Source: Pseudomonadota bacterium
Lineage (GTDB): Bacteria; Pseudomonadota; Gammaproteobacteria; Competibacterales; Competibacteraceae
Assembly (NCBI GenBank): GCA_022709365.1
Contig: JAKLIY010000008.1
Span: 58,512-122,511 of the forward strand
DNA length: 64,000 nt
Reading direction: 5' to 3'
A program made the translations under genes and the position numbers. Shown here one piece after another: positions 1 through 7,824 of this stretch (its first letter is position 1; every line of letters begins with the position of its first letter). The notes under the pieces are model-generated. The model was not told the DNA's origin. It saw only the letters and a list, made by a program, of their open reading frames with translations, and did no database searches.

Positions 1-1191
1 CTCAAATCCAGCGTCGCCCGTTTTGAAACGGAGTGCGGGCTGCGGGCGCAGCGGATCGCCGTCGATTTCCTGACCGGCACTTACGGGCCGGAAGGGCAGA
101 AGTTCATGGAAGACCTTTTGGAAAAGTACGGCAAGACCGAAGTCGAGCGCAGAGAGCAAATGGTTTATTTTGGCTCTCAATTTTACCGGCAAAACTTTTA
201 TCAGAAATGCGTCGGCAACGGCAATCCCAATACGCCCTTGGGCAAGCTGTGCGACATGATTACGCCGTTGCGCTCGCAGAAATCGGTGGACGGCTTTCCG
301 TATGACCCCAACCGCGACAGCGATGCCAGCGCCTATCAAGCCGCCACCGGGCAAGGATTCCCCACCTGTGACGAATGGTGGAATGACCCCGCCCACGGCC
401 TGCGCGCCCAACTGGTCAAGGCGGGTGGCGATGCGCTGCAAAAGAAGGTGTTTGCGCTCACCGTGAATACCTGTCCAGAAGTCAGATTTGCACCCTTCGC
501 AATCTGTAGAAATGTTGCTGCGGTGGCCAAGGATATCGAGAACGCCGAGGATACCGTGGTCAAACAGATGCTGCTGGCCGGCAAACGGCAACTCAGCGAT
601 AAAACGCCGGGGCTAAGCTGGAGTTCGGCGCTCGTCGCCGGTGGCCTGTTCGCGTTCACCGATGTGGCGGAGAGCATCGCCAAGCAATCGGCGGGCTACC
701 TGGTGACGATTTATCTGATGAAGATCGGATCAAGCCTGCTGCAACCGTTTGTACTCATGGGCGTGTTCATGCTGTGGGGACTGTTCCTGGTCATCGGCGA
801 GTTGCGCGGCATGACGCTTATAAAAGGAATGATGCTGATTTTCGCGCTCAGCATCCTCCCCTCGCTCTGGCAGTTTGCCGATTACATCGATGATCTGCTG
901 TTCCTCACCCTCTACCCCAACGCGCCGTCCTTCAGCATCACCCATATCCCCGCAGAACTGATGTCGGATCACTCCACCATCGAACGCATCCTGCTGGCGT
1001 TCACCACCGCCGTGTTCTACCTGATTCTCCCGATGATCATGCTCTATTTGATTGCAGAGGCGGGGGGGCCGTCCCAGGCAGGAAATATGACAAGTCAGGG
1101 AATCAATAGCTACGCCCGGGAACAGGGTGGAATTGCGGGCACTGGCGTGAGGGGTGCTGGCATCCGCTCCTGGAGGAAGGGTTCAAAGTGA
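1..1191 (+). CDS. TraG-N-type conjugation membrane protein, C-terminal part (5' end outside window)
   Basis: The reading frame is open from the first base, so the start lies upstream; 396 residues are visible. The ATG at 106 is internal. In ICE conjugation systems this protein sits in the inner membrane and helps assemble the mating channel. The visible part has a soluble region with several cysteines, then hydrophobic stretches encoded at about 690-890 and 985-1060, then a short Gly/Arg-rich tail. The size, hydrophobic pattern and the TraD gene just downstream fit the TraG-N (PFL_4711-like) protein of PFGI-1-type ICEs. Family assignment is from recognition of the protein pattern and context, not from a search. 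Confidence 0.7.
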   Translation, partial: LKSSVARFETECGLRAQRIAVDFLTGTYGPEGQKFMEDLLEKYGKTEVERREQMVYFGSQFYRQNFYQKCVGNGNPNTPLGKLCDMITPLRSQKSVDGFPYDPNRDSDASAYQAATGQGFPTCDEWWNDPAHGLRAQLVKAGGDALQKKVFALTVNTCPEVRFAPFAICRNVAAVAKDIENAEDTVVKQMLLAGKRQLSDKTPGLSWSSALVAGGLFAFTDVAESIAKQSAGYLVTIYLMKIGSSLLQPFVLMGVFMLWGLFLVIGELRGMTLIKGMMLIFALSILPSLWQFADYIDDLLFLTLYPNAPSFSITHIPAELMSDHSTIERILLAFTTAVFYLILPMIMLYLIAEAGGPSQAGNMTSQGINSYAREQGGIAGTGVRGAGIRSWRKGSK

Positions 1192-1214
1192 GGGCTTTAA
1201 CGATGGCCGAGACC

Positions 1215-1502
1215 TTATTTCCCGTCGTTGAAAAAATTCCAGGGATAAAGATCTTTGTAGGCCGGATCATGGTGGCGATGATAATCCGTTGGCCCAAGCC
1301 ACGGCGGTACATATTCGGTATCCCGCCGTTTTTTCTCTCCATTGCGCGCGAACACGAGGAACACAAACACGCCGAAGATCGCCACGCTGAACAAGCCGCT
1401 AATACCGTAGTGCGCCAGCACCCACAGCGCGCAGGCCACCACCCAGGCCAGCGCAGCCCACTTGTAGATCGTCGCGCCCACGCGCAAGAAGTTCTGAATC
1501 AT
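1215..1502 (-). CDS. Small membrane protein, lone minus-strand gene in the conjugation cluster
   Basis: A 95-residue protein with two adjacent hydrophobic segments (about residues 13-32 and 34-52) followed by a charged, aromatic-rich tail. A good ribosome site, GGAGAAC, lies 7 bases before the ATG. It is convergent with the TraG-N gene and is the only minus-strand gene among the plus-strand transfer genes. In PFGI-1-type ICEs a DUF3742 gene often occupies this place, convergent with traG, so a DUF3742-like role is possible by position; I do not see enough similarity to name it. Confidence 0.65.
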   Translation of the reverse strand: MIQNFLRVGATIYKWAALAWVVACALWVLAHYGISGLFSVAIFGVFVFLVFARNGEKKRRDTEYVPPWLGPTDYHRHHDPAYKDLYPWNFFNDGK

Positions 1503-1605
1503 TTTGTTCTCCTGATTAAAACGGCTGCGGGGTTATCAGATTTATTTCTATCTGTCAACCGCGCTCGTCGCGCCTGCCTGTTGAAATTGGTTTGAGGAGG
1601 CCCCG

Positions 1606-1857
1606 ATGGATGAATGGCAACGTCGGCAGTACGAACAGCAGTACGAGCAACAGCGGGAACGCAAGGACCGTCTGCTGCGACAAGAAGAGGATCGGCAGCG
1701 TCAGGAAACCCGCCAGCGCGAAGTCGAGGCCGACCGGCGCTGGCAAGATGAGGATTGGTTGCGTCGCCGGATTCAGGCGCTGAAAGGAGCAAAAGCCTTT
1801 TGGAAGCGGCTGGGGTTGGGTTCCAAAACCGGCCCAGCCGGTGGACGACGGCGCTAG
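1606..1857 (+). CDS. Small highly charged Gln/Arg-rich helical protein
   Basis: An 83-residue protein starting at an ATG preceded by GAGGAG. The first 55 residues are almost only Gln, Arg, Glu, Asp and Trp and should form one long charged helix or coiled coil; the tail (KAFWKRLGLG onward) is basic. It has no signal peptide or membrane segment. It lies between the TraG-N and TraD genes and may be co-transcribed with TraD, 108 bases downstream. I do not recognise a family; ICE clusters often carry such short helical proteins near the coupling protein. Confidence 0.55.
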   Translation: MDEWQRRQYEQQYEQQRERKDRLLRQEEDRQRQETRQREVEADRRWQDEDWLRRRIQALKGAKAFWKRLGLGSKTGPAGGRRR

Positions 1858-1965
1858 TTGAATCGGTTGGGACTGCTCAACCCGGACCCGAGTTGCACGC
1901 CGAAAGGCCAGTCAACCGGGAGCGAATCGCCTAGGCAACTTTGCATAAGTTTTTAGGAACAGAAC

Positions 1966-3987
1966 ATGGCGAATTACCCCATTGAAGCGTTGCTGCGCCC
2001 GCCGGTGGAATGGTCCACCACGGTCGCGGCCCTGAGCATGAGTGGCATCGTGCTGTTGGGCCACGACCGGATGCTGATGACCTCCAGGGTCGCCTACGGC
2101 CTGGCAGCGATTTTAACGGCATTGGCGCTGGCGCGGTTTTGGCAAGGTTGGCGCGTGGTGCGCTATCAGCAACGGCTCAGCCACAATCCGCCGTATTGGA
2201 TGCCTTCAAAAGAGCTTGATCCTGATCCTGAAGGCTTGGTGATGGGGCGCGGCTTTCGCTGGACGGCGCTGCACACGCAACGCCTGTGGGATGCGACCCG
2301 CGCCGGCAACCAGCGTTTTCTCAAAGGGTCGCGACGGACGCAGGCGGCGACAGAGGCCAAAGAACCGTTGAGCGGTCTGCCGGCCCTGCATGGCGTCGGG
2401 TTGCTGGAAGGCCAGCAACGCATTGTCCTGCCTCATTCCGAGCGGCAGGGCCACCTGTTTTATGTCGGCACCACCGGGGTGGGAAAGACGCGCGCGGCGG
2501 AACTCGCGATCATCCAAGATATTCGCCGGGGCAATCCGGTGATTTGCATGGACCCCAAGGGCGATCCCGATCTGTTCCGCTGCCTGTACGCGGAAGCCGT
2601 CCGTTCAAAACGTCCCTTCTACTTTTTCCATTTGGGCTATCCCGATCACTCCGCCCGGTATAACCCGATTGGCCGGTTTACCCGGATCACCGAAGTCGCC
2701 ACCCGCATTGCCAATCAGTTGCCCTCTCAGGGCAATGCCGAGGCGTTTCGCCAGTTTGCCTGGCTGTTCACGCACATCATTGCCCGCGCGGTGGTGACGT
2801 TGGGCGAGAAGCCCGATTACCGCAAGACGCTTCAGCATATGAACAATATCGAACCGTTGCTGGTGCGTTATTTTGAGGCATGGCTGGATCGCTGTGGCCC
2901 GGAAGGCTGGCGGTTTCTGATCGATCAGAACGGCTCCGACAAACGCACGGCGCTACCGGGACACCTCAAAAATCGCGATCCCCGCGCGCTGCAACTGGTT
3001 CAGTTCTATAAGGCGCATGATCTTTACGACCCGGTGGCCGATGGTCTGCGCCGGGCTTTTGAGTACGACAAGACCTTTTTCGACAAGATTTCGGTGGCGG
3101 TGCAGCCACTCCTGGAGAAACTGTTATCGGGTCGGGCGGGCGAACTGATCAATCCGAACTATGCCGATCTGGAGGATCCTCGTCCGATTCTGGAGTGGTC
3201 CAGCGTGATCCGGCAGCGCGCCGTCGTGTACTGCGGCTTTGATGCGCTGACCGATTCCGAAGTCGCCGCCGCGGTCGGTCAGGGCATGATTGCGGATTTG
3301 GTGGCTTACGCGGGGGAGCTGTACAAACACGGCCTGGGCGAAAACCTGGCCGTGGCGGAAGCGGTTCCTGAAACCTGTCTGCATCTGGACGAGTTTTCCG
3401 AACTGGTGCGCGGCCCGGAAATCGTGCAGGCGCTCAACAAAGGCCGTGGCGCCGGACTGCGTTTTTCCGTCTACACCCAGACCCTGGCCGACATCGCCGC
3501 CGGGCTGGGCAGTCGGGATCGCGCCGGACAGGTGGTCGGCAATGTCAGTAATACCATCGTCATGTTGCGGGTGGCTGACCTGGAAACGGCGGAGTTGCTG
3601 ACCCAGCGGCTCAGCCAGGTCGAAGTGAACATGCTGATGCTGGTTTCGGGAGCCACCGACTCCTCCGATCCGGACTCGCCCGTGCATTTCACCAGCAACA
3701 CCCAAGATCGCGTTTCCAGTCAGAAAGCCTGGCTGTTGGAACCCGGTCATCTGATGCAATTGCTGCGCGGCCACGCTTTCGTGTTGATGTCCGGCGGCCA
3801 GCTTTTCAAGGTGCAATTTCCTCAGATCGCCGACGCGCCCTGTCGGATGCCCAACGATCTCAACGTCATTGCTCGCGACATGGAACGGCGCTATCGCCCA
3901 GTGGCGGGCGTGGAACTGCGACCTGAAGATTCCATTAACCATGCCGCCTTGCGTTCAGGCAATGCGGGCGCTATCGAGGTTTCCTGA
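1966..3987 (+). CDS. traD: TraD-type type IV coupling protein (conjugation ATPase)
   Basis: This 673-residue protein should couple the relaxase-DNA complex to the mating channel and power DNA export as a hexameric inner-membrane ATPase. Two hydrophobic segments lie near residues 25-60. The Walker A motif GTTGVGKT is at about 168-175, a conserved MDPKGDPD stretch follows at about 195, and the Walker B motif LHLDEF is at about 472-477. Its length fits TraD of PFGI-1-class ICEs. The start is an ATG with an AGGAAC site. The stop overlaps the next start (TGATG), so the two proteins are probably translated together. Confidence 0.9.
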   Translation: MANYPIEALLRPPVEWSTTVAALSMSGIVLLGHDRMLMTSRVAYGLAAILTALALARFWQGWRVVRYQQRLSHNPPYWMPSKELDPDPEGLVMGRGFRWTALHTQRLWDATRAGNQRFLKGSRRTQAATEAKEPLSGLPALHGVGLLEGQQRIVLPHSERQGHLFYVGTTGVGKTRAAELAIIQDIRRGNPVICMDPKGDPDLFRCLYAEAVRSKRPFYFFHLGYPDHSARYNPIGRFTRITEVATRIANQLPSQGNAEAFRQFAWLFTHIIARAVVTLGEKPDYRKTLQHMNNIEPLLVRYFEAWLDRCGPEGWRFLIDQNGSDKRTALPGHLKNRDPRALQLVQFYKAHDLYDPVADGLRRAFEYDKTFFDKISVAVQPLLEKLLSGRAGELINPNYADLEDPRPILEWSSVIRQRAVVYCGFDALTDSEVAAAVGQGMIADLVAYAGELYKHGLGENLAVAEAVPETCLHLDEFSELVRGPEIVQALNKGRGAGLRFSVYTQTLADIAAGLGSRDRAGQVVGNVSNTIVMLRVADLETAELLTQRLSQVEVNMLMLVSGATDSSDPDSPVHFTSNTQDRVSSQKAWLLEPGHLMQLLRGHAFVLMSGGQLFKVQFPQIADAPCRMPNDLNVIARDMERRYRPVAGVELRPEDSINHAALRSGNAGAIEVS

Positions 3988-4718
3988 TGCGCGCATCGTA
4001 TCGGACGGGCGCGCCGGCGGAACCGGTGTTTCGGCGACCTTGGAGCCTTGCGGGCCTGATGGATCAGGCCATGGCCTTCGTGACCGTAACGCTGGTGGGC
4101 TGGCTGATTTCGATCCTGTTGGAATGGGTGGGCATGGCGTTGGGCCTGTGGGATACGCCGGGCGCGCAGCACAGCGAACAGCTTTTGAAAACCGAACTGG
4201 CTTGGTTGCGCGAGGATTTTACCGCTCCTGAAGCGGCGGTGCGGGTCGTGGACTACGCCTACAGGGGCGCGCGGTTGCTGTATCACTGGAGCGGGTTGGA
4301 AGGGCTGATGCGCTGGATCGTCTCCGATCAGCCGTCCTGGTTAAAAGGCTTTGATCTGATGCGGGCCTGGCTGCTCTTTTTAGGCGATTACCTGCTGGCG
4401 GCGGCGTATGTGACCCAACTGGTCGGCGCGCGCCTGGCCGTGGTGGTGCTGAGCTTTTCCGGGTTTACCGCAGCGGGCCTGATCGGACTCATTGATGGGC
4501 TGGTGCAGCGAGATTTGCGCCGTTTTGGCGGGGGTCTGGAGTCCGGTTTCCTGTACCACCACCTCAAAAAAATGATTCGACCCATGATCTCGGTGCCGAT
4601 CCTGCTCTATCTGGCCTCGCCTTGGTCGGTGCATCCCACGGTGGTTTTCGTGCCGCCCATGATCGCCTTTGGCTACTTCGTCCAGCGGTCGGTATCGAAA
4701 TTCAAGAAATATCTATAA
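3987..4718 (+). CDS. DUF4400 / TIGR03747-type ICE membrane protein
   Basis: A 243-residue inner-membrane protein with hydrophobic segments near residues 30-55, 125-165 and 190-235. It directly follows traD with a TGATG overlap, which is the usual position of the TIGR03747 (DUF4400) family in PFGI-1-type conjugation clusters, and the N-terminal pattern of MDQAMAF followed by a long hydrophobic run agrees. It probably supports assembly of the conjugation machine; no catalytic residues are visible. The assignment rests on recalled family features and gene order. Confidence 0.75.
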   Translation: MRASYRTGAPAEPVFRRPWSLAGLMDQAMAFVTVTLVGWLISILLEWVGMALGLWDTPGAQHSEQLLKTELAWLREDFTAPEAAVRVVDYAYRGARLLYHWSGLEGLMRWIVSDQPSWLKGFDLMRAWLLFLGDYLLAAAYVTQLVGARLAVVVLSFSGFTAAGLIGLIDGLVQRDLRRFGGGLESGFLYHHLKKMIRPMISVPILLYLASPWSVHPTVVFVPPMIAFGYFVQRSVSKFKKYL

Positions 4719-4728
4719 GGAGGCGGCC

Positions 4729-4830
4729 TTGAATCATTCCAATCAAGCCAACGTCATCCCCATCCTTCTGGCGGGTCTGCTGGCGCTGGCGTGCGTGGCG
4801 CTGGTCTGGGTCACCTGGGGGGGACGTTGA
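4729..4830 (+). CDS. 33-residue single-span membrane peptide
   Basis: A short gene starting at TTG 4729, preceded by a strong AAGGAGG site about 6 bases upstream. The peptide has a polar N-terminus (NHSNQANVIP), one hydrophobic helix of about 20 residues and ends in TWGGR. It sits 10 bases after the DUF4400 gene, and its TGA overlaps the TTG start of the next gene (TTGA), so it is tightly fitted into the operon. Its small size hides it from ordinary gene callers. Function unknown; a small subunit or assembly peptide of the transfer channel is possible. Confidence 0.6.
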   Translation: MNHSNQANVIPILLAGLLALACVALVWVTWGGR

Positions 4831-5486
4831 GTGTCGCCAAAGTGGCCTGCCACATTTCCGATCGCATGCCGATCTTAAGGGCATCGGAATTGTTGGATCA
4901 GCGGCAGGAAGCGGTCAAGCGCCTGCACGGAGGGTCCGCCCTGTCTGAGACGCAATTCAGGGTCCTTTTCTGGCCTCTGCTGCTGGCGTTCGCCGAGTCG
5001 GTGCAAACGTTGCCGAAGGGCGAACCCGGGCAGCGCCTCATTCTGGATCTGCGTTTGCAGCGGGCTGAGCGCGTGCTGCGACGTCGTCGGGGCGTGATTC
5101 TCCCGCCCGGCGCGGACTCGGAGCAGGTGGCCCGCGCGGAAGACCTGTGGACGTATGCCGTGTTTAGTATCGCGCTGCTTCGTCAGTTAGCCCGTGAAAT
5201 GGACTTCTGGAAGATCACGTTATGGTCCGCTCATGACCAGCCGCTGGGTTGCTGGGCGCCCCACAAGGCGGCCAAGGGTCTGGCCTGGGTAAAAGAGGCA
5301 CAGTTCTATCGTCTGGAACGCGCCACCTTGAGCCGTGGCGATTGGACCCCGCTGATGGTGGGAGCCTTGATGCCCCAAGCCGCTTTAAATTGGCTGTGGC
5401 GGGAACCCGAGGTCTTCGATGTCTGGCAAAAGGCGCTGTCCAGGCCGGATTTGCCGGAATGGATTCAACCGTTGTTTCTTGATTGA
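4827..5486 (+). CDS. Stand-alone TraI_2-like domain lacking the HD metal-binding residues
   Basis: The best start is TTG 4827, which overlaps the preceding stop; this gives 219 residues. The whole length follows the plan of the TraI_2 domain found at the N-terminus of MobH relaxases: an early region ending in LLDQRQEAVKRL, then LLAFAESVQTLPKGEPG, LRRRRGVILPPGA, DLWTYAVF and a C-terminal REPEVFDVWQKALS segment. Where MobH relaxases have the histidines and the LLHDIGK-like HD motif, this protein reads LILDLRLQ and LLRQLAREM, so metal binding is probably lost. It may be an accessory or regulatory paralogue of the relaxase. The alignment is from memory. Confidence 0.65.
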   Translation: MSVAKVACHISDRMPILRASELLDQRQEAVKRLHGGSALSETQFRVLFWPLLLAFAESVQTLPKGEPGQRLILDLRLQRAERVLRRRRGVILPPGADSEQVARAEDLWTYAVFSIALLRQLAREMDFWKITLWSAHDQPLGCWAPHKAAKGLAWVKEAQFYRLERATLSRGDWTPLMVGALMPQAALNWLWREPEVFDVWQKALSRPDLPEWIQPLFLD

Positions 5487-5508
5487 TCCTGGCGGGGAGA
5501 GGCTTTCT

Positions 5509-6522
5509 ATGGCACTGAATGCGCCGATTACCGCCCACAGTCAGGCCGCTTTCCAACAGGGCCTGACCTTGGGCACGCACATCGCGATTAAAACGTACAA
5601 CCGCACCCTGAATCGGGTGGATGCGGCTTTGTATCTCACCACCATTATTTCACGCCTTCAAGGCCGCGCCAGTCGCGCTTTTGAACCCGAAATCGCTCAG
5701 GTGAGCGAGGCGATAGCGCACGAGCTGCGTCGCCTGGAAAATTTTTTGGACCATGAACGCCGCGCGATCCAAAAGCTTTTCAAAGCCGCCCTTCCGCTGA
5801 AAGAACCCAGGAGCCTGATCTATACGCAACCGGTCGAAGTGCTGCCGCGCGTGCGGACTCCCCAGGCGAGCGACTATATCCGCCTGATCGGTCAACTGGA
5901 GCAAACCATCCGCCAGTTAGACCAGCTCTGGGCGCTGGGCGCGCTGATCGAAGTGGAACATCTTCAGCGCCAAAACGAACTCTTCCGCAGCTTCATTCGG
6001 GTCTGTCAGGGGATAGAACGGCTGGCCCGTGGCTTAGCCCGGCGCGTGCAAGGCCAGGATCGGGAAGGGCGCGGGGTCTACCGGGACATGCTGATGAAAC
6101 GAACCGGACGCAGCCCCGGCCAGGAAAAACCCGAGTCCATTCCGGCCGAGGAGAGCGAGAACATGACCGGCCAGGAAGCCGCCAGCCTGGTGGAAATGGA
6201 AACGCTGGCGTTCCATTGGAGCGCCACCTCTCCCGAAACCGACCCGGCGGCTGACCCGGAAGCGCCCCCCTCGTCCGCCGCCCCCGCGCCCGACTCGTCG
6301 GCCTCGGCTTTTGAAGCGCCGGTCGCCGATCGGCGGGTCTGGGCGGCTGAAGCCGACGCCCCGGAGTCCGGTTCTGAAACCGTGCCCGCCAGCGTTGAGA
6401 CCGGCGCTTGTGTTTCCGATGCGGCGTCGGTGGTTGAAGCGGTCACGACCGATCCGGGGGTGAAACCCACCCGGCGGCCACGGATCGGTGAGATTCTGGC
6501 GGCAGCGAGGACGTCGGGATGA
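5509..6522 (+). CDS. DUF1845 (TIGR03761/AcaB-like) ICE protein with disordered tail
   Basis: The start is ATG 5509 behind GGGGAGAGG; a longer frame upstream has no ribosome site. The 337 residues split into a helical region of about 210 residues and a Pro/Ala/Glu-rich tail that ends in a short basic stretch (TRRPRIGEILAAARTSG). The helical part resembles DUF1845/PFL_4669-type proteins that lie beside TraI_2 and ParA-like genes in ICEs. Related AcaB has been linked to conjugation control, but I cannot tell whether that applies here. The stop overlaps the next start (ATGA). Family call is tentative. Confidence 0.55.
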   Translation: MALNAPITAHSQAAFQQGLTLGTHIAIKTYNRTLNRVDAALYLTTIISRLQGRASRAFEPEIAQVSEAIAHELRRLENFLDHERRAIQKLFKAALPLKEPRSLIYTQPVEVLPRVRTPQASDYIRLIGQLEQTIRQLDQLWALGALIEVEHLQRQNELFRSFIRVCQGIERLARGLARRVQGQDREGRGVYRDMLMKRTGRSPGQEKPESIPAEESENMTGQEAASLVEMETLAFHWSATSPETDPAADPEAPPSSAAPAPDSSASAFEAPVADRRVWAAEADAPESGSETVPASVETGACVSDAASVVEAVTTDPGVKPTRRPRIGEILAAARTSG

Positions 6523-7376
6523 CCCCGCGCGTCCTCTTTGTGTGCAGCAACAAAGGGGGGGCGGGCAAGACGACCTTCGCCCGCGCGTTACTGGAGTTAT
6601 TGCGTTGCGAAGGCCATGAGGTGGCGGCGTATGACGCTGACGGCAGAGTAGGCCAATTGTATCAGCACGAAGGGACGCGGGATGCGAGGGGAGTTCTAGT
6701 GGCTCGGCAAGACCCGCTCGTGGGATGCGCCTGTTTTGATATTCGCGAAGATGATGAACGCGATATTTTGTTAAACGCCTTGTCGGGAAACCCGCCGATC
6801 CTGCTGTTTGACTTGCCGGGGGGCGTCGTCGGGGAATTGGGCAAGGTGATGGATCGCGGACTCGTCCCGAACGCCTTGTTTAGCGCCTATCGCAAACGGG
6901 GGTACGCCATCACCATGGTCTTCGTCATGACGCCCATCCAGGCGTCGATCCGTACTGTGAGGCAGAGTATCGAGAACTTTGGCCACAACGTGGATTATGT
7001 GGCCGTCAAGAACCTGGCCTTTGGGCCAGAGCATAGCTTTGTGCTGTTCGACGGCTGCGATCAGGAAGGGTTGCAACTGCCGGTGAGCGAGAGCAAGCAA
7101 GCGCTGCAAAAGCAGGGAGGCGTTCTGGTGACGATGCCGGCGCTAGATGCCCGCAGTTATGCGTTACTGGATGTGTATAGCGCGAAGTATACGGAGGCAG
7201 CGACCGGACAGGGTCGGGCCCTCCGGATTCCCATCGCCGATCAGGAGCGGATCGGTGCCTGGATGCAGGATTTCGACCGGCAGATGGCTCCCGCACGGCC
7301 CCTCTTGGGATTTTTGCCCGAAGAAATCGCCGCCGAAGAGGCCGTCCCACGTGTCAGCGTTTTAGCGGCCCCTTGA
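6519..7376 (+). CDS. ParA/MinD-like (StbB-like) nucleotide-binding protein
   Basis: A 285-residue cytoplasmic P-loop protein. The deviant Walker A motif NKGGAGKTTF is at residues 11-20, and FDLPGG at about 93-98 takes the place of the usual DxP motif. The start overlaps the upstream stop. It is followed 12 bases later by a small helix-turn-helix protein, which matches plasmid StbB/StbC-type or TraL/TraK-type pairs that handle plasmid or ICE stability and positioning. Whether it drives partition or conjugation cannot be decided from sequence alone. Confidence 0.7.
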   Translation: MTPRVLFVCSNKGGAGKTTFARALLELLRCEGHEVAAYDADGRVGQLYQHEGTRDARGVLVARQDPLVGCACFDIREDDERDILLNALSGNPPILLFDLPGGVVGELGKVMDRGLVPNALFSAYRKRGYAITMVFVMTPIQASIRTVRQSIENFGHNVDYVAVKNLAFGPEHSFVLFDGCDQEGLQLPVSESKQALQKQGGVLVTMPALDARSYALLDVYSAKYTEAATGQGRALRIPIADQERIGAWMQDFDRQMAPARPLLGFLPEEIAAEEAVPRVSVLAAP

Positions 7377-7388
7377 GGAGGATACGCT

Positions 7389-7787
7389 TTGGCCCCCGAT
7401 GCGTCAGAGACCGTGACTCGTGAGCAGAAGGAAGCGTTCCAAAGCGCGCAGCGTCCCTCACGCGCTTCCCGAAACCACAAAGAAAAGGTGCGGGTACTGT
7501 GGCCGGAAATTCGGCAAAAACTGGAGGCGGGCTGGTCGGTGGAGGAGGTGCGGCAGGAACTGCATCGTGTCGTCGGGTTGCGCGGTTCGCTCCGAACTTT
7601 ATATCGATACATCAAGGAATTATCGCTCGCGCCGGAGGCCGGCCCGGCGGCAGGGAACGATCTCCGTCTGGAGGCGCCTCCAGCGCCACGTGCGCCCGCT
7701 CAAAAGGGATGGCCCAAACATCCTGGAGAAGCGCAACCGCCGGCGCCCCGCAAGTCGATTACGGATCTCTTAAACGAACCGCTGTGA
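7389..7787 (+). CDS. Small helix-turn-helix DNA-binding protein, partner of the ParA-like ATPase
   Basis: A 132-residue protein starting at TTG 7389 behind a strong GAGGAGGA site. Residues about 36-75 (LEAGWSVEEVRQEL, then RTLYRYIKEL) form a likely helix-turn-helix like those of TraK/StbC-type oriT- or centromere-binding proteins. The rest is Pro/Ala-rich and ends in SITDLLNEPL, a possible short peptide that contacts a partner. It directly follows the ParA-like gene, so the two probably act together on DNA stability or transfer. Family naming is tentative. Confidence 0.55.
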   Translation: MAPDASETVTREQKEAFQSAQRPSRASRNHKEKVRVLWPEIRQKLEAGWSVEEVRQELHRVVGLRGSLRTLYRYIKELSLAPEAGPAAGNDLRLEAPPAPRAPAQKGWPKHPGEAQPPAPRKSITDLLNEPL

Positions 7788-7824
7788 TTCGACCGGTTGG
7801 TCAGTATTGAAAAAAGGACGGCGT

